Of a DNA stretch of 64,000 bases, positions 55,514 to 64,000 are shown in pieces. Both the position numbers and the translations under genes were made by a program. Source of the DNA: Parasphingorhabdus sp. (GTDB lineage: Bacteria; Pseudomonadota; Alphaproteobacteria; Sphingomonadales; Sphingomonadaceae). The stretch lies in contig JAUCYS010000008.1 of assembly GCA_030373505.1 (NCBI GenBank), positions 100,986 through 164,985 of the forward strand, read 5' to 3'. The notes beneath the pieces were generated by a model. The model ran no database searches. It saw nothing but the letters and a program-made list of their open reading frames with translations, and was not told the DNA's origin. The first letter of the stretch is position 1. Each line of letters opens with the position of its first letter.

Positions 55514-58297
55514 ATGGGTTTTGAACAGCAGGAATTTATTGGCGCGGAGCCGGAGCAGGGACCGAGCTGGCAGCGCAAGCACTGGCCGGTTGACGAAGCC
55601 GATGAGCTGAACAGCGCGCTCGATCCGACAAAGATGGGGATCGAGATCAAGGCGGCGGCGGAGAAGGCCGGCGGCACCATGTCCGAGGACCAGGTCGCCA
55701 AGGCGGCGGAAAAGTCGATCCGGGCGATGATGCTGATCCGCACCTACCGGGTGCGCGGCCATCTGGGTGCCAATCTCGATCCGCTCGGTATTTCCAAGCT
55801 GGAGGAGCCGGCAGATCTGACTCCCGAATTTCACGGCTTTACCGCCGAAGAGATGGACAAGCCGGTCTATCTCGGCGGCGTGCTCGGTTTCGAGACGGCG
55901 TCGATCCGCGAGATCGAGGCGGTGCTGCGGGCCAATTATTGCGGCTCTGTGGGCCTGGAATATATGCATATTTCCGACACCGAGGAACGGCGCTTTCTGC
56001 AGGACCGGATGGAGGGCAAGGATGCCGCGATCCAGTTTACCGCGCAAGGCAAGAAGGCGATCCTCAACAAGGTGATCGAGGGCGAGGAATATGAAAATTT
56101 CCTCGGCAAGAAATATGTCGGCACCAAGCGCTTCGGTCTGGATGGCGGCGAATCGATGCTGCCTGCGCTGGAAAATATCATCAAATATGGCGGCCAGGCC
56201 GGGGTCCGCGACATTGTCTACGGCATGGCGCACCGCGGCCGGCTGAACATTCTCGCCAATGTGATGGCCAAGCCCTACAAGGTGATCTTCCACGAATTTC
56301 ATGGCGGATCGGCCAACCCGGAAGATGTCGGCGGATCCGGCGATGTCAAATATCATCTCGGCACCTCCTCCGACCGCGAATTTGACGGCATCAATGTCCA
56401 TATGAGTCTGGTGCCCAACCCGTCGCATCTGGAAGCGGTCGACCCGGTGGTACTCGGCAAGGTCCGCGCCCAACAGGTGGCGCGCGACGATCTCGAAAAG
56501 CATGACCAGGTGTTGCCGGTGCTGATCCACGGCGATGCCGCCTTTGCCGGTCAGGGCATTGTCTGGGAATGCCTCGGCTTCTCCGGCATCCGCGGCTATA
56601 ATACCGGCGGCTGCATCCATTTCGTGATCAACAACCAGATCGGTTTCACGACCAGCCCGCAATTTGCGCGCTCCTCGCCCTATCCGTCGGATGTCGCCAA
56701 GGGCGTGCAGGCCCCGATTTTTCACGTCAACGGCGATGATCCGGAAGCGGTGACCTTTGCCTGCAAGATCGCGATCGAGTTCCGCCAGCGCTTTGGCCGG
56801 GATATCGTGATCGACATGTGGTGCTATCGCCGCTTCGGTCACAATGAAGGCGACGAGCCGAGCTTCACCCAGCCGCTGATGTATGCTGCGATCAAGAAAC
56901 ATCCCAAGGTCAGCAAGCTCTATGAAGCGCGGCTGGTCGAGGAAGGGGTGATCGATGCGCACTGGGCCGATGCGACCCGGAAGGCCTTTGCCGATCATCT
57001 CGAAACCGAATTCCAGGCAGCGGCGGACTACAAGGCCGACAAGGTCGACTGGTTTGGCGGTCGCTGGCAGGGGCTGCATATTCCGGCCGATCCCGAGAGC
57101 GCGCGGCGCAATGTCGAAACCGCGATCGATCCGAAACTGTTCGACAGTCTCGGCCGGACGCTGACCACCGTTCCCGAGGACCTCAATATCCACAAGACTC
57201 TGGGGCGGGTTCTGGAAGCCAAGGCGCAGATGTTCAAGAGCGGCGAGAATTTCGACTGGGCGACCGGCGAGGCGCTGGCTTATGGATCGCTGGTTTCGGA
57301 AGGCTATAATGTCCGCCTGTCCGGACAGGACAGCGGGCGCGGGACCTTTTCCCAGCGGCACGCGGTCTGGGTCGACCAGAAGACGGAAGAAAAATATGTG
57401 CCGCTGAGCACCGTTCGTCATGGTCGCTTCGAGGTACTGGACAGCCCGCTCTCCGAATATGGCGTGCTCGGGTTCGAATATGGCTATGCCGGCGCCGATC
57501 CGAAGACGCTTGTGCTCTGGGAAGCGCAATTCGGCGATTTCGCCAATGGCGCTCAGATCATGATCGACCAGTTCATCGCATCCGGCGAGGCCAAGTGGCT
57601 GCGCGCCAACGGGCTGGTGATGCTGCTGCCGCACGGCTATGAAGGCCAAGGGCCGGAGCATAGTTCGGCGCGGCTGGAGCGTTTTCTGCAGCTGTGCGCG
57701 CAGGACAATATCCAGGTCGCCAATATCACCACGCCGGCCAATTATTTCCACGTGCTGCGCCGGCAGATGCTGCGGTCGTTCCGCAAGCCGCTGATCATCA
57801 TGACGCCGAAATCGCTGCTGCGGCACAAGATGGCGGTGTCGAAGGCGGAGGATTTCCAGGGTGACCAGCATTTCATGCGAATCCTGTCCGACACCAATCC
57901 GCCCGCCGACAAGGATGTGAAGCGGCTGGTGCTCTGCTCGGGCAAGGTCGCCTATGACCTGATCGAGGCGCGCGATGCGGCCGGCGACAAGAATACTGCG
58001 ATCATCCGGATCGAGCAGCTCTATCCGTTCCCGGGCGAGCCGCTGGTGGTCCGTCTCAAGCGGATGACCAATCTCGAGACGCTGGTCTGGGCGCAGGAAG
58101 AACCAAAGAACAACGGCAGCTGGCATTTTGTCAGACCCTATCTCGAGGAATGTCTGGCGCAGGCGGACGTCGGGCCGGGCGAGCCGGTCTATGCCGGACG
58201 CGCGGCTTCGGCTTCGCCGGCAACGGGTCTGGCGTCGCGGCACAAGCAGCAGCAGGAACAGCTGATCGCAGAGGCACTGGGGCATAAGACGAGTTGA
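55514..58297 (+). CDS. sucA: 2-oxoglutarate dehydrogenase E1 component
   Basis: A 927-residue TPP enzyme that decarboxylates 2-oxoglutarate and passes succinyl to the E2 lipoyl arm. Seen are an N-terminal E2-binding segment, RGHLGANLDPLG, MAHRGRLNIL, the GDAAFAGQGIVWECLGF TPP region, and RRFGHNEGDEPSFTQPLMY. The C-terminal half is transketolase-like. ATG 55514 starts MGFEQQEFIGAEPEQ; a GTG at 55502 is in frame. The repeat block lies directly upstream, so sucA translation depends on a transcript passing that block or on a promoter within it. Confidence 0.96.
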   Translation: MGFEQQEFIGAEPEQGPSWQRKHWPVDEADELNSALDPTKMGIEIKAAAEKAGGTMSEDQVAKAAEKSIRAMMLIRTYRVRGHLGANLDPLGISKLEEPADLTPEFHGFTAEEMDKPVYLGGVLGFETASIREIEAVLRANYCGSVGLEYMHISDTEERRFLQDRMEGKDAAIQFTAQGKKAILNKVIEGEEYENFLGKKYVGTKRFGLDGGESMLPALENIIKYGGQAGVRDIVYGMAHRGRLNILANVMAKPYKVIFHEFHGGSANPEDVGGSGDVKYHLGTSSDREFDGINVHMSLVPNPSHLEAVDPVVLGKVRAQQVARDDLEKHDQVLPVLIHGDAAFAGQGIVWECLGFSGIRGYNTGGCIHFVINNQIGFTTSPQFARSSPYPSDVAKGVQAPIFHVNGDDPEAVTFACKIAIEFRQRFGRDIVIDMWCYRRFGHNEGDEPSFTQPLMYAAIKKHPKVSKLYEARLVEEGVIDAHWADATRKAFADHLETEFQAAADYKADKVDWFGGRWQGLHIPADPESARRNVETAIDPKLFDSLGRTLTTVPEDLNIHKTLGRVLEAKAQMFKSGENFDWATGEALAYGSLVSEGYNVRLSGQDSGRGTFSQRHAVWVDQKTEEKYVPLSTVRHGRFEVLDSPLSEYGVLGFEYGYAGADPKTLVLWEAQFGDFANGAQIMIDQFIASGEAKWLRANGLVMLLPHGYEGQGPEHSSARLERFLQLCAQDNIQVANITTPANYFHVLRRQMLRSFRKPLIIMTPKSLLRHKMAVSKAEDFQGDQHFMRILSDTNPPADKDVKRLVLCSGKVAYDLIEARDAAGDKNTAIIRIEQLYPFPGEPLVVRLKRMTNLETLVWAQEEPKNNGSWHFVRPYLEECLAQADVGPGEPVYAGRAASASPATGLASRHKQQQEQLIAEALGHKTS

Positions 58298-58310
58298 GGG
58301 ACAAGGCGTT

Positions 58311-58387
58311 GTGCTCCGCACTTGATGCGGAGCCCGGCGGGACGGAAAGTGACATACGAACCAGGTTCCGCATCAAGTGCGGAACAC
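58311..58387. repeat. Paired palindrome, family B (between sucA and sucB)
   Basis: The left arm starts GTGCTCCGCACTTGATGCGG, and the right arm holds TTCCGCATCAAGTGCGGAAC, its near-complement, with about 30 nt between. A single unit of the same family lies at 33853-33875. Confidence 0.85.
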
Positions 58388-58407
58388 GGAAGTTGATAGG
58401 ATAGAAA

Positions 58408-59646
58408 ATGGCAACAGAAGTAACAGTCCCGGTACTGGGCGAATCGATTACCGAAGCGACTCTGGGCGAATGGCTCAAGCAGCCGGGCGACGCGGTCGCC
58501 GCCGATGAACCCATTGCCAGTCTGGAAACCGACAAGGTCGCCCTCGAAGTGCCGGCGCCGGAAGCCGGCGTGATGGGCGAGCACAAGGTTGCGGTCGGCG
58601 ACACGGTCGAGGTTGGCGCAGTGATCGCGACGATCGAGGCCGGCAGCGGCTCTGCGGCGAAGTCCGCCCCGGCGCCGGCCCAGGCCAAGGATGAGCCGAA
58701 GGCCGAAGCGAAGCCGGAGAGCAAGACGGACGAGCCCGATGCGTCGATCACGCTGTCGCCTTCGGTACGCCGGCTGGTGCTGGAACATGGCGTCGACCCG
58801 AGCCAGATCAGCGGCACCGGCAAGGACGGCCGGCTGACCAAGGCGGATGTCGAGGATTATGTGAAATCCGGTGCGCAAAAGGCCCCGGCTGCCGAGCAGG
58901 CCACGGCCAGCGGTGCGTCACCGGCGCCGGCTGCAGCGTCCGGCAACCGCAACGAGGAACGCGTGCGGATGACCCGGCTGCGGCAGACCGTCGCCCGCCG
59001 CCTGAAGGAGGCGCAGGACACGGCGGCGTTGCTGACGACGTTCAACGATGTCGACATGAGCGCGGTGATCGAGACGCGCGGCAAGTATAAGGACCTGTTC
59101 GCCAAGAAGCACGGCGTGAAGCTCGGCTTCATGGGCTTTTTCGTCAAGGCGGCCTGCATGGCGCTGAAGGACGTGCCTTCGGTCAATGCGCAGATCGACG
59201 GCGAGGAAATCGTCTATCATGACTATGCCGATATTTCGGTCGCGGTGAGCGCGCCCAACGGGCTGGTCGTGCCGGTGATCCGCAACGCCGAGGCGATGAG
59301 CTTTGCCGATGTCGAGAATACGATCGGTGATTTCGGTAAGCGCGCCAAGGACGGCACGCTGACCATGGCCGACATGCAGGGCGGCACCTTTACCATTTCC
59401 AACGGCGGCGTGTTCGGTTCGCTGATGTCGACGCCGATCATCAACCCGCCGCAGTCGGCGGTGCTCGGCCTGCACCGGATCGAGGACCGCGCGGTGGTCG
59501 TCGACGGCGAGGTGGTCGTGCGGCCGATGATGTATATGGCGCTGAGCTATGACCATCGGCTGATCGACGGGCGGGAAGCGGTGACCTTCCTGGTGCGGAT
59601 CAAGGAAGCGATCGAGGATCCGGCGCGGCTTTTGATCGATTTGTAA
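58408..59646 (+). CDS. sucB: Dihydrolipoyllysine-residue succinyltransferase (E2) of 2-oxoglutarate dehydrogenase
   Basis: A 412-residue core subunit. The N-terminal lipoyl domain has the lipoylated lysine in [16 protein letters not shown] charged Ala/Lys/Glu linker follows, then the E3-binding domain ([35 protein letters not shown]) and the catalytic domain ending with [16 protein letters not shown] (active His). The order is standard. It is separated from sucA and lpd by palindrome pairs. Confidence 0.97.
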   Translation: MATEVTVPVLGESITEATLGEWLKQPGDAVAADEPIASLETDKVALEVPAPEAGVMGEHKVAVGDTVEVGAVIATIEAGSGSAAKSAPAPAQAKDEPKAEAKPESKTDEPDASITLSPSVRRLVLEHGVDPSQISGTGKDGRLTKADVEDYVKSGAQKAPAAEQATASGASPAPAAASGNRNEERVRMTRLRQTVARRLKEAQDTAALLTTFNDVDMSAVIETRGKYKDLFAKKHGVKLGFMGFFVKAACMALKDVPSVNAQIDGEEIVYHDYADISVAVSAPNGLVVPVIRNAEAMSFADVENTIGDFGKRAKDGTLTMADMQGGTFTISNGGVFGSLMSTPIINPPQSAVLGLHRIEDRAVVVDGEVVVRPMMYMALSYDHRLIDGREAVTFLVRIKEAIEDPARLLIDL

Positions 59647-59648
59647 TA

Positions 59649-59727
59649 TTGTGCTCCGGGCGAAGACCCGGAGTCCTGGATATCTAGCGTTCTGACGCCA
59701 AGGCTCCGGCTCGGGGCCGGAGCACAA
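59649..59727. repeat. Paired palindrome, family C (between sucB and lpd)
   Basis: TTGTGCTCCGGGCGAAGACC at the left and CGGGGCCGGAGCACAA at the right form the outer inverted arms. Each arm folds on itself through CCGG-rich stems. The spacer is about 30 nt. Confidence 0.8.
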
Positions 59728-59739
59728 AAGAGGTAGAAT

Positions 59740-61146
59740 ATGACCGACAATTTTGACTATGATCTTCTGGTAATCGGCTCCGGCCCCGGCGGATATGTCG
59801 CCGCAATCCGGGCGGCGCAGCTCGGGCTGAAGACCGCCTGCATCGAGAGCCGCGAGACGCTGGGCGGCACCTGCCTCAATGTCGGCTGCATCCCGTCCAA
59901 GGCGATGCTGCACGCGTCGGAACTCTATCACGAGGCCCATTCGGGGGCGCTGGAGAAATTCGGCGTCAAGCTGAGCGGAGCCAAGCTGGACCTGAAGCAG
60001 ATGCATGCCGAGAAATTGAAGGCAGTGAAGGAACTGACCGGCGGTATCTCGATGCTGTTCAAGAAGAACAAGGTCGAGTGGATCCAGGGGCGCGGGTCGT
60101 TTGAGGATGCGCACACGGTCAAGGTTGGCGACAAGAGCTATACGGCGAAGAATATTCTGATCGCGACCGGGTCTTCGGTGACGCCGCTGCCGGGCGTAGA
60201 GATCGACAATGACAAGCATGTCGTGGTCGATTCGACCGGCGCGCTGGAACTGCCGAAGGTGCCGGGCCATCTGGTGGTGATCGGCGGCGGCGTGATCGGG
60301 CTGGAACTGGGTTCGGTCTGGCTGCGGCTCGGCGCCAAGGTGACAGTGGTCGAATATCTCGACCAGATCCTGCCGGGCATGGACGGCGATATCCGCAAGG
60401 ATGCCAACCGCCTGTTCAAGAAACAGGGCTTTGACATCAGGACCGGGACCAAGGTCACCGGCTGCAGCGTCAAGGGCAAGAAGGCGACGCTGACCATGGA
60501 GCCGGCCAAGGGCGGCGACAGCGAGACGCTGGAAGCCGATGTCGTGCTGGTTGCGATTGGCCGGCGGCCCAATGTCGACGGGCTGGCGCTGGAGAATAGC
60601 GGCGTCGAAACCAACGAGCGCGGGCAGATCGAGGTCGGCCATGACTTCCAGACCGAGGTCGAGGGCGTCTATGCGATCGGCGATGTGACGCCGGGTCCGA
60701 TGCTGGCGCACAAGGCCGAGGACGAGGGCATTGCCGCGGCGGAATTTATCGCCGGGCAGCAGGGCATCATCAACCACGACCTGATTCCGGGCGTGGTCTA
60801 TACCTATCCCGAGATTGCCAGCATCGGCAAGACCGAGGAACAGGTCAAGGACAGCGGCACCGAGTATAAGGTCGGCAAGTTCCTGTTCGCCGCCAACAGC
60901 CGCGCCAAGACCAACCGCGACACCGACGGCTATGTGAAGATCATCGCCGATGCCAAGACCGACCGGGTGCTGGGCGCGCATATCATCTCGTCGCTGGCCG
61001 GCACGATGATCGCGCAGGTCACCCAGGCGATGGAATTCGGCGCGACCTCGGAAGATATTGCTTACACCTGCCACGCTCACCCGACTCATTCGGAAGCGAT
61101 CAAGGAAGCGGCGATGGCGGTGCAGGGCAAGCCGATCCATATGTAG
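59740..61146 (+). CDS. lpd: Dihydrolipoyl dehydrogenase
   Basis: A 468-residue flavoprotein that reoxidises the dihydrolipoyl arm using FAD and NAD+. Seen are the FAD motif LLVIGSGPGGYVAAIRAAQLG, the redox disulfide GGTCLNVGCIPSKAML, NAD-binding VVIGGGVIGLELGSVW, and the C-terminal catalytic HAHPTHSEA. The length fits. It closes the 2-oxoglutarate dehydrogenase set; it could also serve pyruvate dehydrogenase if no second copy exists. Confidence 0.97.
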   Translation: MTDNFDYDLLVIGSGPGGYVAAIRAAQLGLKTACIESRETLGGTCLNVGCIPSKAMLHASELYHEAHSGALEKFGVKLSGAKLDLKQMHAEKLKAVKELTGGISMLFKKNKVEWIQGRGSFEDAHTVKVGDKSYTAKNILIATGSSVTPLPGVEIDNDKHVVVDSTGALELPKVPGHLVVIGGGVIGLELGSVWLRLGAKVTVVEYLDQILPGMDGDIRKDANRLFKKQGFDIRTGTKVTGCSVKGKKATLTMEPAKGGDSETLEADVVLVAIGRRPNVDGLALENSGVETNERGQIEVGHDFQTEVEGVYAIGDVTPGPMLAHKAEDEGIAAAEFIAGQQGIINHDLIPGVVYTYPEIASIGKTEEQVKDSGTEYKVGKFLFAANSRAKTNRDTDGYVKIIADAKTDRVLGAHIISSLAGTMIAQVTQAMEFGATSEDIAYTCHAHPTHSEAIKEAAMAVQGKPIHM

Positions 61147-61149
61147 GGC

Positions 61150-61291
61150 GTGTCCCCGCGCAGGCGGGGATCCATCTCCCGGACTCGTTTCGAAGAGCAA
61201 TGGATATTTATTACGGGACCTGACGTCGATAACGAACTAGAATTCTGATCGGAACGATTGGGAGATCGAACCCGGCCTTCGCCGGGGAACA
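61150..61291. repeat. Paired palindrome, family A, downstream of lpd
   Basis: The left arm GTGTCCCCGCGCAGGCGGGG is followed by CCATCTCC, and the right arm has GGGAGATCGAACCCGGCCTT and its closing CCGGGG half. It is the same family as the elements flanking the GIY-YIG gene but without a nuclease gene in its spacer. Confidence 0.75.
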
Positions 61292-61306
61292 GTCGGAGCA
61301 CGCCGT

Positions 61307-61987
61307 ATGAAGCACCATAGACTGATGCGCTGGCATGTCTGGCTGGGCTGGCTGATCGGGGTGCCGATCATTATCTGGACGGCGAGCGGGCTGCTGATGG
61401 TGGCGCAGCCGATCGAGACCGTGCGCGGCAATCATCTGCGCAGCGAGGCCCCGGCGCTGGATGCAATCGATGCGGTTGCGCCCAGGCTGGAGGGGCGACA
61501 GGCGAAAAGCCTGACCCTGCAGCAGAATAATGCCGGTCCCTTCTGGGTGATTGCCTATGCCGATGGCGGCAAGCGGCGGGCCGATGCGCTGACCGGGGCC
61601 CTGCTGCCACCGGTCTCGGGCGCCGAAGCCAATGCTTTGGCCCGTGCGGCCCGGTCCGACAAGGCGGCGATCCGGTCGGTCACCTTGTTCACCGCAGACG
61701 ATGCGCCGACGGACCAGCGCAGTCGCCGGCCTTCGTGGCAGGTCGTGTTCGACGATGATGCGCGTTTCTATATCGATGCCGACACCGGCGAGCTGCTGTC
61801 CGTGCGCACCCGATTCTGGCGCGCGTTCGATTTCATGTGGGGCCTGCATATCATGGACCTGCAGGATCGCGAGGACACCAGCCATCCCGTCCTTATCCTA
61901 TTTGCCGCCCTGTCTCTCGCCGGTTCCATCCTGGGCTTTGTCATGCTGTTCACCCGGTATCGGCGCAAGCGGCGAGCCGCGCGTTGA
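61307..61987 (+). CDS. PepSY-domain membrane protein
   Basis: A 226-residue protein. An N-terminal membrane helix (WHVWLGWLIGVPIIIWTASGLLMVA) and a C-terminal helix (LILFAALSLAGSILGFVMLF) enclose a periplasmic PepSY-like region with SWQVVFDDDARFYIDADTGELLSV. PepSY-TM proteins are often linked to iron or heme acquisition or to peptidase control; the role here is unknown. Its stop overlaps the next start (TTGA). Confidence 0.85.
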   Translation: MKHHRLMRWHVWLGWLIGVPIIIWTASGLLMVAQPIETVRGNHLRSEAPALDAIDAVAPRLEGRQAKSLTLQQNNAGPFWVIAYADGGKRRADALTGALLPPVSGAEANALARAARSDKAAIRSVTLFTADDAPTDQRSRRPSWQVVFDDDARFYIDADTGELLSVRTRFWRAFDFMWGLHIMDLQDREDTSHPVLILFAALSLAGSILGFVMLFTRYRRKRRAAR

Positions 61988-62616
61988 ACGCGGCGATTCT
62001 CTATAACGCGCTTGGCTGGCTCGACCTGTTCGGCATCGCGGTGTTCGCCATTTCCGGCGCGCTGGTCGCCGCGCGCAACCGCCAGACGCTGGTGACCTTT
62101 GCCTTTTTTGCGCTGGTCACCGGAGTCGGCGGCGGTACCGTGCGCGACCTTTTGATCGGGGCCCCGGTCTTCTGGGTACAGGATACGCGGGTGCCACTGC
62201 TCTGCCTGAGCATCGCCCTGCTCGTCTGGATCACTCCGGCCAAAATCTGGCGTCCGGCGGCGGTCGACTGGTTCGACGCGATCGGTCTGGCGGCCTATTC
62301 GGTGTTCGGGGCAGCCAAGGCGCTGCAGCTCGGCATCGATCCGCTGCCGGCCGCGATCATGGGCGTGATCACCGCCAGCGTCGGCGGGGTGATCCGCGAC
62401 CTGATTTCGGGGGAACCCTCGATCATTGTCCGGCCGGAACTCTATGTCACAGCGGGCGCGCTGGCCGCCTTTGCCTTCGTGCTGCTGGCGCAAACCGGAA
62501 TACCCGGGATCATCGCCGCCCTGATTGCCTTTGTCGCCGGTTTCACCCTGCGCGCGCTGGCGATCATCAAGGGCCTGTCGCTGCCCGCCTATCGCGGAGC
62601 GGAAGAGAAGGAATAG
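61984..62616 (+). CDS. TRIC-type cation channel family membrane protein (UPF0126)
   Basis: A protein of about 210 residues with seven predicted helices. The two-fold repeat shows in GVGGGTVRDLLIGAPVFW and SVGGVIRDLISGEPSIIV, the signature of UPF0126/YadS/YicG, the bacterial TRIC homologues. It probably conducts monovalent cations. No ATG exists at the right place; the TTG at 61984 overlapping the PepSY stop gives the family length and has GGCGAG upstream. The last 28 nt overlap the convergent sppA gene. Confidence 0.85.
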   Translation: MNAAILYNALGWLDLFGIAVFAISGALVAARNRQTLVTFAFFALVTGVGGGTVRDLLIGAPVFWVQDTRVPLLCLSIALLVWITPAKIWRPAAVDWFDAIGLAAYSVFGAAKALQLGIDPLPAAIMGVITASVGGVIRDLISGEPSIIVRPELYVTAGALAAFAFVLLAQTGIPGIIAALIAFVAGFTLRALAIIKGLSLPAYRGAEEKE

Positions 62617-64000
62617 GCCAGCAGCCGGTCGATCCAGCTGGCGGACGCGCTGCTGTTCCGGCGGGTAGCGGGGCCGCATTCCAGGCAGAGAGCCTGCACA
62701 TCTTCGCGCGCCATCAGACCCTGCGCCGTGGTCAGGGCCTGGCCGACAATTGCCTTTTGCCGTTGTGCCGCCCAGCCGACGATGCCGGTCACCGCATGAT
62801 TTTCCTGCCGTATGAAGGGGATGCCGCCAAAGGGAATCCAGGAAAAGCGCGATTGCGGGTCGAGATATTGCGGGTGATAGTCGCCTTCCGCCAGGCCGGC
62901 GCGCCGGGCGGCTTCGGCCAGCGCATCCTCGATGCCGCCGAAGCCGTCGACCAGACCGAGTTGCCGTGCGGTGCCGCCATCCCAGACGCGGCCCTGGCCG
63001 ATGGTATCGACCTCTGCCGGTGTCTTGCCGCGCGCTGCAGCGACCAGTTTGACGAAGTCGCCATAGCTGTTTTCGACACCTGACTGAAGGATGACGTTCA
63101 GATCCTCGCTGAAGCCGCCGACGAAATTCGGTTCGCCGGACAGCGGAGTGGTCTGCACGCCGTCGGCAGTGACGCCCCATTTTGCCAGGGCCTTTTCAAA
63201 GCTGGGCAGAACCGCGAAGACGCCTATCGATCCGGTGATCGTGTCCGGCTCGGCGAAAATATGGTCACCGGCGGTGGCGACCCAATAGCCGCCGCTGGCC
63301 GCGACATCGCCCATCGATACCACGATCGGCAGCTTCTTTTTCCTGGCCTCGAGCAGGGCGAGACGGATTTCCTCGCTGGCAAAGGCCGACCCGCCAGGGG
63401 AATCGATGCGTACGACCAGCGCCTTGATCTCGTCTTCGTCCAGCGCCTTGTAAATCTGTTCGGCAATGCGTCCGCTGGCGGCCATGCCGGGGCCGGTCTT
63501 GCCATCAACGATTTCACCGGCGACGGTGATCACCCCGATGGGGGAACCATCACTGTCCACGGGACTGGCCGCGACAAAATCATCATAGTCGATGCTTTTG
63601 AAACTGTCCGGGGAGGGAGTTTCATCAGTGCCGACCTGTTCGGCAACAAAGCGGTCGAAGGCGGTCTTGTCGCCGAGCTTGTCAACCAGCTTCTGCTGCA
63701 TGGCGACCTTTGCCAGATCGCCGCCGGCGGTCTTGGCAAAAGTGGCGGGATCGTCGGCGAAGGGCCTGATAACCGCTTGCGGTCTCGCCTTTGTAACTTC
63801 GCCGAGCCAGCTGTCCCACAGGACGCCGTACAGGGCCTGGGATGCTTCCCGCGCGGCGGGCGACTGGTCGGAGCGCATATAGGGTTCGACCGCGCTTTTA
63901 TAGGTGCCGACGCGGTAAATATTGGCGGTCACGCCCAGCCGGTCCATCAGGCCCTTGTAATAGAGCCGGTTGCCGCCGGGGCCGGCAAAGATGATCCCGC
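62589..64000 (-). CDS. sppA: Signal peptide peptidase SppA, 67K type (N-terminus beyond window)
   Basis: The C-terminal ~470 residues are visible. The catalytic lysine is seen in YRVGTYKSAVEPYMRSDQS and the nucleophilic serine in VVSMGDVAASGGYWVATAGD, with the PGGSAFASEEIRLAL region between. This is the tandem-domain SppA of Gram-negative bacteria, a membrane-bound protease that degrades cleaved signal peptides. The reading frame continues past the right edge without a start. Confidence 0.93.
   Translation of the reverse strand, partial: GIIFAGPGGNRLYYKGLMDRLGVTANIYRVGTYKSAVEPYMRSDQSPAAREASQALYGVLWDSWLGEVTKARPQAVIRPFADDPATFAKTAGGDLAKVAMQQKLVDKLGDKTAFDRFVAEQVGTDETPSPDSFKSIDYDDFVAASPVDSDGSPIGVITVAGEIVDGKTGPGMAASGRIAEQIYKALDEDEIKALVVRIDSPGGSAFASEEIRLALLEARKKKLPIVVSMGDVAASGGYWVATAGDHIFAEPDTITGSIGVFAVLPSFEKALAKWGVTADGVQTTPLSGEPNFVGGFSEDLNVILQSGVENSYGDFVKLVAAARGKTPAEVDTIGQGRVWDGGTARQLGLVDGFGGIEDALAEAARRAGLAEGDYHPQYLDPQSRFSWIPFGGIPFIRQENHAVTGIVGWAAQRQKAIVGQALTTAQGLMAREDVQALCLECGPATRRNSSASASWIDRLLAYSFSSAPR

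Noticed and set aside
55112..58321. Very long open frame (1069 codons) on the minus strand opposite sucA
   Set aside because: It is a shadow of the high-GC sucA gene; its sequence shows no family resemblance, its ends run into repeats, and sucA is certain.
58918..61200. 760-codon minus-strand frame opposite sucB and lpd
   Set aside because: It spans two well-established genes and a palindrome pair; no domain is recognisable.

Overview
The window looks like a chromosomal stretch of an alphaproteobacterium of the order Sphingomonadales (moderately high GC). The grounds are the clustered mdh-sucD-sucA-sucB-lpd genes, a GapR/DUF2312 gene, a zinc-free (C-) L36 protein, a large TonB receptor next to esterase and acyl-CoA genes, a carotenoid/stilbene-type oxygenase, and several families of short paired palindromes between genes. 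The genus cannot be fixed from the sequence alone. I see no rRNA, tRNA, CRISPR array, prophage or intact insertion sequence.

Region 1 (1-22.6 kb) is accessory catabolism. On the minus strand an AraC regulator is followed by a glyoxalase-fold protein, a GlcD-type flavin oxidase, a Rieske oxygenase alpha subunit and a gene cut by the window edge. Next come a medium-chain reductase, an IclR regulator, an alpha-methylacyl-CoA racemase, a phosphotransferase, an acyl-CoA dehydrogenase, a DUF2889 protein, a TonB receptor, a secreted type-B carboxylesterase, an acyl-CoA ligase, a TetR regulator, an MHS-type transporter and a serine hydrolase with membrane helices. A reasonable reading is uptake of an ester, its hydrolysis, CoA activation, alpha-methyl epimerisation and dehydrogenation. 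The substrate is unknown. Two related operator-like sites, before the TonB receptor and before the transporter, suggest that one TetR protein controls the block. A 22-bp-spaced direct repeat before the reductase suggests an AraC site.

Region 2 (22.8-42.3 kb) is mostly housekeeping: an M14 carboxypeptidase with a lipoprotein, galE, rpmJ, pyk, gapR, yebC-DUF3147-ruvC-ruvA-ruvB, a carotenoid/stilbene oxygenase, dapD, a pyrimidine-nucleotidase-like HAD protein, dxs, a Zur-like regulator beside a MerC protein, ctaA, and rplM-rpsI.

Region 3 (42.3-47.9 kb) holds a polysaccharide flippase, an atypical nucleotidyltransferase, a D-Ala-D-Ala-ligase-like ATP-grasp enzyme, a threonine-synthase-like PLP enzyme and an esterase. 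The first three may form an uncharacterised surface or small-molecule ligation module.

Region 4 (48-64 kb) is central metabolism: sdhB without the other sdh genes, a thioesterase, zapE, a kinase-like/DUF7064-like pair, then mdh-sucD-sucA-sucB-lpd, a PepSY protein, a TRIC-family channel and the C-terminal part of sppA. Nearly every gap of the suc-lpd run carries a palindrome pair. The sucD-sucA gap also carries a single-domain GIY-YIG nuclease gene bracketed by perfect 32-bp direct repeats. That is the most striking structure in the window and resembles a REP/REP-nuclease pair with GIY-YIG in place of a transposase.
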